Below are positions 1 through 5,113 of a stretch of 5,113 bases of DNA, one piece after another (within the stretch, counting starts at the first letter, position 1; each line of letters begins with the position of its first letter). The stretch is from JADGRF01 sp036382515 (lineage in GTDB: Bacteria; Myxococcota_A; Polyangia; Polyangiales; JAFGIB01). The notes below the pieces were generated by a model, which saw nothing but the letters and a program-made list of their open reading frames with translations, was not told the origin of the DNA and searched no databases. The stretch spans positions 1-5,113 of the forward strand of contig DASVHQ010000161.1 in the NCBI GenBank assembly GCA_036382515.1, given 5' to 3'. A program made the translations under genes and the position numbers.

Positions 1-2066
1 TCACCGAGGTCGCGCTCCACGCCGACGTCCGTGTGCATGGTGTGCGTGGGCCCCAGGTGCGGGTTACCGAACGCGATCGAGGATTCCTGGTACTGCGGTG
101 GCTGTGAGAACGTGCCAACGCCCGCCTTCAGCCGCGTTTGATCGTCGATCGAGTAGTGCGCCGACAGGCGTGGGTCGAACGAGAAGCGGTTCACCTCGCT
201 GTAGTAGTCCACGCGCGAGCCGAGCTCCACGCGCACCGGCCGGAGATCGAAGTCGCTCTCCAGGTACAGCGCCGGCTGCACCACCGTGAACTTGTCGGTG
301 GATGAGATGCGCGAGCGATTCGAGATCGGCGTCGCGCTGGAGCCGTTGTCCGGGTTGCCTTCTTGCTGCGTGATCGGCGGACCCTTGTAGGTGACCTCGC
401 CCGGCAGGAGCACGGCGTCCAGACCGCCGATCAGTCGCACGTTGTCGGTCATGCGCGCGCGCCACTCGCTGCGCGCGTAGATGTCGGTGCCGGAGAGCAA
501 GAAGTCGAACGCCGAGCCCAGGCCGAAGTCCACGTTGAAGTGGCCTGCCGCGATCTGCAAATCGTGGTCGACGCGATCACTGACCTTGTGCGCCCACGAC
601 GCGTGCACGCGGTGAAACTGCGTGGAGAAGTTGAAGTTGCCGCTGACGGCGGAGTCGGTGTCGGAGGGCTCGCTGAAGAGCAAGCGCATCGAGTCGGAGC
701 TGCCATAGACCATCAAGCGCAGCTTGTCGCGATCGCTTGGGCGGTACGTGGTGATGGCCTGGTAGTCGTAGTAGACGGGCGCCGCGAGCGCGCTCACTGT
801 GCCCGACGGAATCACTTGATCGAAGACGAAGTCGATCCACGAGCGGCGCGCCGCGCCGGCGAACTCCCAGTTCGATGTGATCGGGCCCTGCACGAGCAGC
901 GAGCCATCGATGAAGTTCACGTCGGCCACGCCGTGCAACCCGTCGCGCGGAGGATCGGCCACCGTCGCCTCGATGATGCCGCCGCGACGCCGGCCGTAGC
1001 GCACCGAGAAATTGCCCGGGTAGAAGTCGACCTTCTCGAGCAAGCGCGAATTGATGAAGCTGGTGAGCCCGCCGAAGTGATAGAGCAACGGCACCGGGAT
1101 GCCGTCGAGCAACACTTGAGTGTCGGCGGGCGCGCTACCGCGCACGATGATGAAGCCCGCACCCATCGGCGGACGGGCCACACCGGGCAGAAGCTCGATG
1201 GCGCGCAGCGCATCACCGCGCGTGCCGGGAATGCGCGTGAGCTCTTCCTTGCCGATGGTGCGGCGGGTAACCTCGCGCGGTGGCGGCGCGACGCGCGCGA
1301 CGGCGTGAAACGCCTCGGGATCGGGCGCCGGCCGCAAGCGATACACGACGCTGGTGGCCTCGGCCGCCGCAACCGTCTCCTCCGCGTCCTGCGCGAGCCA
1401 CTGCAACTTCGACAGGTGCAAGCGGTACTGCCCGGCGCTCAGCTCGTCGAACACGAAGTGGCCCGCTGCATCGGTCAGCGCGCGGCGCGTGAGCCTCGGT
1501 TCCTGTGCCACCGATTCGAGCAGCGCTTCCACGCCCGCCATCGGCTGCTTGTCATCGTCGTTGAGCACCGTGCCTTCGAGCTGTCCGGGCTTGGGCGGTG
1601 CCTCGACCTCGACGGGCTTGGGTACTTCCTTCACCTCGAACACGTACGGGAAGACCACGCGCGAGGGCACCGGTTCACCGTCGCGCGTCGCCGGCTCGAA
1701 AGTCAGCTTGCGCCCTGCTTCGAGCGCCGCTTCGTCGAAGCCGTTGCCCACGGGTGCTTTCACCTTGGCGTCGCTCACGTTGCCGTCGATGCCGATCACC
1801 AGCTCGAGCTCGACCACCACCTGCGCCGTGAGCCCCTGCTCCAGCGCTTGCGGCGGATACGTCGCCTCCACGAACTGTTTGAGCTTGGGCGCCACCAGTA
1901 CCGGCGGCTTCGCAGGCTGCGCCGGCTCTTGCGGCACCGGGCCCGCAGGCACGGTGGTCACGCCGGTCTGCGCGTACGCGCTGGACGCGGGACTCCCCAG
2001 GCACGCCAGAACGCATGCCAATAACCAAGCTAGAACCAAGCCCAAGCCACGCTTCGACAAACGCAT
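1..2066 (-). CDS. TonB-dependent outer-membrane receptor with N-terminal TonB domain (3' end cut off)
   Basis: The frame is open from the ATG at 2066 to the left edge, giving 688 residues without a stop. Residues 1-33 form a signal sequence: basic start MRLSKR, a hydrophobic core, then a likely signal peptidase I site after AYA. A Pro-rich linker (about 39-56) leads to a TonB C-terminal-type domain (about 57-146: YPPQAL, IDGNVSDAKV, F-E-P-A near 123-126, then DGEPVPSRVVFPYVFEV). Next come a carboxypeptidase-regulatory-like beta-sandwich (about 162-245; GHFVFDELSAGQYRL), a plug (about 263-375; ELLPGVARPP, IIVRGSAPADTQVLLDG, YPGNFSVRYGRR) and alternating beta-barrel strands from about 380. Such receptors import ligands such as iron chelates, cobalamin or glycans using proton-motive force; no ligand can be named here. 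An unknown part of the barrel is missing. The ATG is preceded only by a weak GAG; an in-frame GTG four codons upstream (2078) is possible. It follows the Fe-S gene on the same strand after 197 bp. The family is certain; the fused layout is, to my knowledge, seen in myxobacteria. Confidence 0.95.
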   Translation of the reverse strand, partial: MRLSKRGLGLVLAWLLACVLACLGSPASSAYAQTGVTTVPAGPVPQEPAQPAKPPVLVAPKLKQFVEATYPPQALEQGLTAQVVVELELVIGIDGNVSDAKVKAPVGNGFDEAALEAGRKLTFEPATRDGEPVPSRVVFPYVFEVKEVPKPVEVEAPPKPGQLEGTVLNDDDKQPMAGVEALLESVAQEPRLTRRALTDAAGHFVFDELSAGQYRLHLSKLQWLAQDAEETVAAAEATSVVYRLRPAPDPEAFHAVARVAPPPREVTRRTIGKEELTRIPGTRGDALRAIELLPGVARPPMGAGFIIVRGSAPADTQVLLDGIPVPLLYHFGGLTSFINSRLLEKVDFYPGNFSVRYGRRRGGIIEATVADPPRDGLHGVADVNFIDGSLLVQGPITSNWEFAGAARRSWIDFVFDQVIPSGTVSALAAPVYYDYQAITTYRPSDRDKLRLMVYGSSDSMRLLFSEPSDTDSAVSGNFNFSTQFHRVHASWAHKVSDRVDHDLQIAAGHFNVDFGLGSAFDFLLSGTDIYARSEWRARMTDNVRLIGGLDAVLLPGEVTYKGPPITQQEGNPDNGSSATPISNRSRISSTDKFTVVQPALYLESDFDLRPVRVELGSRVDYYSEVNRFSFDPRLSAHYSIDDQTRLKAGVGTFSQPPQYQESSIAFGNPHLGPTHTMHTDVGVERDLG

Positions 2067-2263
2067 CTCGCGCGGCACAATACTGCGTAACGCCGCGGCG
2101 CGACAGGGCGCTGCGGGCAGACCGTGGCTCCGCCGAGCAGCCAACGGCGCGAGGGTCGAGACGCAGTGCAGGCGGGCACGACGCGGCCACGGCCGCCCGG
2201 CGCGCATCAGCTTGCCCCGTCGAGCGCGCGTGTCGCAGAGCGCTGGCGACGAGGCACAGCTCT
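2067..2263 (-). other. Gap between Fe-S gene and receptor gene
   Basis: This 197-bp same-strand spacer holds no convincing gene. Its clearest structure is a perfect GC-only inverted repeat at 2183-2196 (GCGGCC-AC-GGCCGC), about 70 bp past the Fe-S stop codon. A T-run is absent, so it is not a standard intrinsic terminator, and GC-only palindromes arise easily in this base composition. I see no clear -35/-10 pair for the receptor. The spacing allows either read-through from the Fe-S gene or a separate promoter. Confidence 0.35.
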
Positions 2264-3349
2264 TCAGTCGAAGAAGTAGAAGAAGCGCGGCTCGGTTCCG
2301 AGTTCCTCCTTGAAAACGTAGATGCGCTTGTCGGCGATGATGCGCCGTATCTCGCTGTTGGGGTCGAGCAGGTTGCCGAACTTGCGCGCGCCGGTGGGAC
2401 ACACCTCGAGGCAGGCGGGGTATTGGCCCTCACGCGTGCGATGCAGGCAAAACGTGCACTTCTCGACGACGCCCACAGGGCGGATGCGGTTACTCAGCAG
2501 CCCCTGATTGGGATTGATCTCGGAGGGATGCAGCTGGGGCTCCGCGAAGTTGAAGCGGCGCGCCCAGTAGGGGCAAGCGGCCTCGCAGTAGCGGCAGCCG
2601 ATGCACCAGTCGTAGTCGACGACGACGATGCCGTCCTTTTCCTTCCAGGTCGCCTCCACCGGGCAGGCCCGCACGCACGGCGGGTTGTCGCACTGGTGGC
2701 ACTGCACCGGCATGTAATATTTGTCGGGGTTCGGCACCTCCCCTTCGTAGTAACTCTCCGAGTTCTCGATGCTCATCGTGCCTTTGTCGATCTGCAGCAC
2801 GCGGATGTAATGCATCTCCGGATCGCGCGAAGTGTTGTTCTCCGCTGCGCAGGCATATTCGCAGCGCCTGCAGCCCGTGCAGTACGAGAGGTTCAGCGCG
2901 TAGCCGAACTCCACGCCCGGGATGGCCTGCGGATCTTTCACATGGACGTCGACGCCGTAGCGCTCGCGCGTCTTGCGCTCCACGCGCTCGATCAGCGCTT
3001 GCTTCTCGTGCGCATCGAGCTCCTTGTAATGCTTCTGGCTGAACTGCTCCCAGGTCAGCGTCGTGCTGGCGCAGCCGCTGGCGCTCACGGCCGCAGCACC
3101 TGCAGCGGCAGCCGCCGCGGCGAGAAACGCGCGCCGCGAGCTCTGCATGTGCTCGCCACCACGCACCAGCGCGGCGGCCAGCTCGTCGTTGTCGGCGGCG
3201 ACATCACCGGCGGGTTGGCTGCGTGAGCTGCCGCCGCAACCGCAGCTGCCCGAGCCACAACCTGTTGCCGGCGCGCTCACGGGTTGCGCACGCGCGCTGC
3301 TACCGCAGCCGCAGTTGCCCGATCCACAACCTGTTCGCTGCTCGCTCAT
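2264..3349 (-). CDS. Tat-exported four-[4Fe-4S] ferredoxin-like electron-transfer subunit (DsrO/NrfC/PsrB/HybA type)
   Basis: The product has 361 residues. Sixteen cysteines in four motifs should hold four [4Fe-4S] clusters: C157/160/163/167, C217/220/225/229, C249/252/255/259 and C298/301/313/317. This is the pattern of the small subunits that carry electrons between a membrane quinone enzyme and a periplasmic or molybdopterin partner. A Tat signal sits at about 70-93 (SSRRAFL, an Ala-rich core, then SASGC, a weak lipobox with Cys93), so the domain is probably periplasmic and perhaps lipid-anchored. The C-terminus (EELGTEPRFFYFF) resembles the usual LGT.P.VYYL ending of the family. I chose ATG 3349 because GGGG lies 5 nt upstream and the Cys-rich repeat after it is conserved as protein. 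Two alternatives are ATG 3148, which gives the conventional short Tat start MQSSRRAFL, and TTG 3469. No NrfD-like membrane partner or catalytic subunit adjoins it. The exact subfamily and redox partner cannot be decided from this window. Confidence 0.93.
   Translation of the reverse strand: MSEQRTGCGSGNCGCGSSARAQPVSAPATGCGSGSCGCGGSSRSQPAGDVAADNDELAAALVRGGEHMQSSRRAFLAAAAAAAGAAAVSASGCASTTLTWEQFSQKHYKELDAHEKQALIERVERKTRERYGVDVHVKDPQAIPGVEFGYALNLSYCTGCRRCEYACAAENNTSRDPEMHYIRVLQIDKGTMSIENSESYYEGEVPNPDKYYMPVQCHQCDNPPCVRACPVEATWKEKDGIVVVDYDWCIGCRYCEAACPYWARRFNFAEPQLHPSEINPNQGLLSNRIRPVGVVEKCTFCLHRTREGQYPACLEVCPTGARKFGNLLDPNSEIRRIIADKRIYVFKEELGTEPRFFYFFD
3197..3334 (-). repeat. In-frame 69-bp tandem duplication encoding Cys-rich repeats
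   Basis: Residues 6-28 and 29-51 of the Fe-S protein are two 23-residue units. Each begins TGCGSG[N/S]CGCG and later shares R-x-Q-P. At DNA level the best-matching 33 bp (3234-3266 and 3303-3335) differ at three positions. Two of these are synonymous third-base changes (GGA/GGC, GGC/GGT) and one gives Asn/Ser. Each unit has four cysteines (C8, C13, C15 plus C31, C36, C38 are the core ones; the count per core is three). The pattern of change suggests the stretch is translated, which supports the start at 3349. It lies wholly upstream of the Tat motif. Confidence 0.85.
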
Positions 3350-3488
3350 ATGCACCCCGTCGCGTGAACGGCTTCGATGCGGACGTAGCGGGTCCTTTGC
3401 CGGGACGACCCCCGAGCCGCAGCTGCGGTGCGGGGACGGCGTTTCCACCGTGCCCTCGCCCAGTGCCAAGACTGGCGCGCCAACCGCC

Positions 3489-3500
3489 CGTAACGTTACG
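3489..3500. promoter_or_regulatory. 12-bp perfect palindrome CGTAACGTTACG, possible operator
   Basis: The sequence CGTAACGTTACG is its own reverse complement and sits in the only AT-richer patch of the divergent region. It lies 139 bp before the Fe-S ATG and immediately upstream of a TAGATT that could be a plus-strand -10 box. A dimeric regulator could bind such a site, but no regulator gene is in the window and I cannot match it to a known operator. Confidence 0.35.
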
Positions 3501-3517
3501 TTAGATTTAGAGAGTGC

Positions 3518-3572
3518 GCCAGGCTCATGGGGGTGGCAAGCTCAACTACCGCCTGGCGTTTTCGGGCCAGGC
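3518..3572 (+). promoter_or_regulatory. Three competing 7-nt complementary elements (possible alternative hairpins)
   Basis: GCCAGGC occurs at 3518-3524 and again at 3566-3572, and its exact complement GCCTGGC lies between them at 3551-3557. The middle copy can pair with only one outer copy at a time: downstream with an 8-nt loop (GTTTTCGG), or upstream with a 26-nt loop. If transcribed as the leader of the gene starting at 3614, this would allow two exclusive folds. No T-run follows, so it is not an obvious terminator. It could equally be three copies of a DNA-binding half-site, or chance. Confidence 0.3.
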
Positions 3573-3613
3573 AGCCACATCGGCCCCCTACCCGTTCGAG
3601 CGAGCCAACCCCC

Positions 3614-3847
3614 GTGGACTTCGATCCCGATCAGCTGACCCTGCGCTTCGACAGCCGCGACGAGCTCGCGGGCTTCCACAAGGAGCTCACGATGCTGCTG
3701 CGCGAGGTGACGATCTCGGTGAGCGCCGCGACGACCGATGCCGAGCAGGCCCAGAAGCACGCGCGCGCGTTGCTCGAGGAGTTCCAGGCCACGGCACGCT
3801 TCCTCAGCATCCTTCGCAGGCAACAGAGCGTGCCTCGCTCCGGCTGA
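3614..3847 (+). CDS. Small hypothetical helical protein (77 aa)
   Basis: I do not recognise this family. The product begins VDFDPDQLTLRF and then looks like two amphipathic, charged helices (about 14-36 and 43-72) with no cysteines, signal peptide or membrane segment, so it is probably cytosolic. The helical pattern suggests a helical hairpin or an oligomerising protein. I chose GTG 3614 because codons from here on are strongly G/C-ending and a GAGCGAG lies 9 nt upstream. The in-frame ATG at 3527 would add 29 residues rich in Arg, Pro and Ser with atypical codons. Its stop is 35 bp from the stop of the convergent gene on the other strand. The gene is likely real because of its codon bias, but its function is unknown. 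Confidence 0.65.
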   Translation: MDFDPDQLTLRFDSRDELAGFHKELTMLLREVTISVSAATTDAEQAQKHARALLEEFQATARFLSILRRQQSVPRSG

Positions 3848-3882
3848 GGCGTGCGCTCTTCGCTCGGACCTACGGCGCCAGC

Positions 3883-4182
3883 TCAACCGCCGATCTTGCG
3901 TGCCAGCAGGGCGTTCGTGTCCTCCACCTTTTTCGTCACGTTCGTCACGCTCTTGATCGCGTCCTGCTGCTTCTGCACGAAGCCAGCCGAGCCGTCGGAC
4001 GCGCCCTCGGCGGCCGCGGCGAGGCCCTCCTGCAGCGGCTGCAACTCGCCGATCACGTAGTCCTGGACCATCGTGTAGCTGACGGGTGTGCCCGAGCCGG
4101 CAGCGAGTCGAGCGTCCGACACGGCCGAGCCCGCACGTGCGGCTGCGTCGGTCCAGCTTGCGGCGACGCCGAGATCCTTCAT
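3883..4182 (-). CDS. Small hypothetical helical protein (99 aa)
   Basis: The family is not recognised. The sequence has three parts: an Ala-rich N-terminal helix (SWTDAAARAGSAVSDARLAA), a Gly/Ser/Pro break, then two longer helices (about 38-60 and 66-97) joined at DGSAG. The last one is lysine-rich with heptad-like Val/Leu spacing (IKSVTNVTKKVEDTNALL), possibly a coiled coil. There are no cysteines, signal peptide or membrane helix. Its size and helical build recall secreted helical-hairpin proteins, but no WXG motif is present. Codons are almost all G/C-ending, which supports a real gene. ATG 4182 is preferred; a TTG directly before it (4185) is the other option, and neither has a clear Shine-Dalgarno sequence. 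It converges with the small plus-strand gene and diverges from the TPR gene. Confidence 0.68.
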   Translation of the reverse strand: MKDLGVAASWTDAAARAGSAVSDARLAAGSGTPVSYTMVQDYVIGELQPLQEGLAAAAEGASDGSAGFVQKQQDAIKSVTNVTKKVEDTNALLARKIGG

Positions 4183-4367
4183 CAACGGTCATGGAGGGTT
4201 CAGCTCGACAGCGGGCTACCGATTCGACCGCGTATGAGGTACTTTGCGCTCACTTCGCGCGACGCTCGTTCGTGCGGCCCAAGCGCGTCGAGAGCTGGCT
4301 GTTGCTTACGGCGGCGCGTCCGGCCGATGTCTTTGGCAGCAGGCGCAGCGCGTGGTAACAGGTCGCG
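4183..4367. promoter_or_regulatory. Divergent gap upstream of the TPR/PEGA gene
   Basis: The 185 bp separate two divergent genes, so promoters for both are expected here. I could not find a convincing -35/-10 pair on either strand, nor a strong palindrome. A TTGCTT at 4302-4307 has no matching -10 box at normal spacing. No gene is supported here: the open frames have poor codon bias. Confidence 0.3.
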
Positions 4368-5113
4368 GTGGCAGCTCGAGCTTGCACATGCATGGTGCTC
4401 TTGGTCCTCACGGCGGTGCTGACCGCACGAGCCGGCGCGCAGAGCGGCGCGGCAGCGTCGCAGCCATCAGCGGCAAGCCCAGCAGCCGACTACGAGTCGC
4501 TTTTCGCGCAAGCCCAGAGCCACTACGAGGCACACCGCTACGCGCAGGCCTGGGCGCTGTTCATGCAAGCGCACGAGCTCGACCCCGGCGCCGACACGCT
4601 GCGCGGTCTGGGCATGACGGAGCTCGAGCTGCACAACTACGCCGACAGCATCCAGCACCTGCAGGCCGCGCTCTCGTCCACGGTGCGCCCGCTGTCCGAC
4701 GCTCTGCGCGCGTCCGCGCAGAGCCTGCTCGCAAGTGCGCGAGGCGCGGTTGCGCGCTTCGAGCTGCGGCTGGTCCCCGAGCCGTCGCAGCTGCGCGTGC
4801 TGGTCGATGGCATGCCTGTGGACCTGCCCGCCGATCAAACGCTGACGTTGCCCATCGGTGAGCACGTGCTGCAAGTGCAGGCGCCGGACTGCCAGGAGGT
4901 CAAGCGCACGCTCCGGGTCAAGGGCGGTGAGGTCCAGCGCCTGGTGATCGAGCTGTCGCGGCGCTTGCCGCCATCAGCTGCGGCTTCGGCCGCACCCAAG
5001 CTCGCGACCACGGCAGCCCCGGCCGAGGAAGCACCCCACACGCTCTGGTCGAGCCCGTGGTTCTGGGCAGTGGTAGACGCGGCCGTCGTGGGTTCCGTGC
5101 TCACGACGGTGCT
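4368..5113 (+). CDS. Secreted TPR protein with PEGA-like domain and C-terminal membrane helix (3' end cut off)
   Basis: The frame stays open to the right edge (248 complete codons). With the GTG at 4368 the protein starts MAARACTCMVLLVLTAVLTA and has a likely cleavage near AGA-Q. AGG lies 5 nt before the GTG, and the start supplies the basic residue a signal peptide needs. ATG 4392 is the alternative. After a Ser/Ala/Pro linker come about two TPR units (about 43-76, HYEAHRYAQAWALFMQAHELDPG, and 77-103, ADTLRGLGMTELELHNYADSI). A PEGA-like beta domain follows (about 131-195; LRVLVDGMPVDLP, LPIGEHVLQVQAP). Then come an Ala/Pro linker and the start of a membrane helix from Trp227/Trp231 (WFWAVVDAAVVGSVL). 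Proteins of this layout are common and poorly characterised in myxobacteria. The TPRs suggest a scaffolding role and the PEGA-like fold a surface or envelope contact, but no specific job can be assigned. Since the helix usually comes near the end, little may be missing. Confidence 0.85.
   Translation, partial: MAARACTCMVLLVLTAVLTARAGAQSGAAASQPSAASPAADYESLFAQAQSHYEAHRYAQAWALFMQAHELDPGADTLRGLGMTELELHNYADSIQHLQAALSSTVRPLSDALRASAQSLLASARGAVARFELRLVPEPSQLRVLVDGMPVDLPADQTLTLPIGEHVLQVQAPDCQEVKRTLRVKGGEVQRLVIELSRRLPPSAAASAAPKLATTAAPAEEAPHTLWSSPWFWAVVDAAVVGSVLTTV

Larger units (their letters stand above)
3350..3613. promoter_or_regulatory. Divergent intergenic region between Fe-S gene and small plus-strand gene
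   Basis: This 264-bp stretch lies between two divergently read genes and should hold promoters for both. Codon choice in its open frames (for example TCA, ACT, TTT, AGG, CAT in 3527-3613) is unlike the G/C-ending usage of the real genes, so I treat it as non-coding. It contains a 10-bp palindrome (3473-3482), a 12-bp AT-richer palindrome (3489-3500) and three complementary 7-nt elements (3518-3572). A TAGATT at 3502-3507 could be a plus-strand -10 box, but no good -35 accompanies it. Confidence 0.5.

Noticed and set aside
363..2024. Long plus-strand open frame (553 codons) opposite the receptor gene
   Set aside because: It is in register with the real minus-strand gene in GC-rich DNA, is Arg/His/Ala-rich and shows no domain. 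It is an antisense shadow.
2015..3226. Plus-strand open frame (403 codons) opposite the Fe-S gene
   Set aside because: It is antisense to sixteen conserved cluster cysteines on the minus strand and has no recognisable domain. It is a shadow.
3350..3469. N-terminal extension of the Fe-S protein from TTG 3469, including another CGSG
   Set aside because: The start is a TTG and the stretch has weak coding character. CGSG alone is too short to count as a third repeat, while ATG 3349 has GGGG at 5 nt.
3447..3470. Sigma-54-like TTGGCAC on the minus strand upstream of the Fe-S gene
   Set aside because: The -24-like half fits, but at the right spacing the -12 half reads GAGGG rather than TTGC, so the element is incomplete.
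3832..3850. GCCTC/GAGGC hairpin at the convergent stops, possible terminator
   Set aside because: It has only 5 bp, a 9-nt loop and no T-run, and it overlaps the end of the coding sequence.
3883..4182. WXG100/ESX-type secreted protein
   Set aside because: The length and helical build fit, but there is no WXG motif and no secretion genes nearby.
3514..4422. Plus-strand open frame of 302 codons across the small genes and into the TPR gene
   Set aside because: It runs through both small genes in another frame and has Arg/Ser/Cys-rich, domain-free content and poor codon bias.
4467..5104. Minus-strand open frames opposite the TPR/PEGA gene
   Set aside because: The plus-strand frame has clear TPR and PEGA-like signatures and a signal peptide; the minus frames are shadows.

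Overview
The window is very GC-rich, with strong G/C preference at third codon positions. Its gene content fits a myxobacterium-like (Myxococcota/former Deltaproteobacteria) genome: a TonB-domain/TonB-dependent-receptor fusion, and a secreted TPR protein with a PEGA-like domain and a C-terminal membrane helix. The taxonomic call is an inference from gene style; there is no marker gene here.

Layout. Positions 1-2066 (minus) hold the first 688 residues of an outer-membrane TonB-dependent receptor whose 3' end lies beyond the left edge. It has a signal sequence, a TonB C-terminal domain, a carboxypeptidase-regulatory-like domain, a plug and the start of the barrel. Positions 2264-3349 (minus) encode a complete 361-residue protein with four [4Fe-4S] cysteine motifs. 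This is the electron-transfer subunit type of the DsrO/NrfC/PsrB/HybA group. It carries a Tat signal and, ahead of that signal, an unusual cysteine-rich 23-residue tandem duplication. Positions 3350-3613 are a divergent intergenic region rich in palindromes. Positions 3614-3847 (plus) and 3883-4182 (minus) are two small convergent genes for unrecognised, probably helical proteins. Positions 4183-4367 are a short divergent gap. From 4368 to the right edge (plus) runs a secreted or envelope TPR/PEGA-like protein that is cut off by the window.

How they fit together. Three of the five products (receptor, Fe-S protein, TPR/PEGA protein) are predicted to act in the envelope or periplasm. The receptor and the Fe-S protein share a strand with a gap of about 200 bp and could be co-transcribed, but nothing in the sequence proves a functional link. 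No NrfD/PsrC-type membrane partner or catalytic molybdopterin subunit for the Fe-S protein is in view.

The most notable points are the cysteine-rich duplication upstream of the Tat signal, the mini-TonB fused to the receptor's N-terminus, and three mutually competing 7-nt complementary elements in the divergent region. None of these amounts to a proven new system. No RNA gene, CRISPR array, insertion sequence or attachment site was seen.
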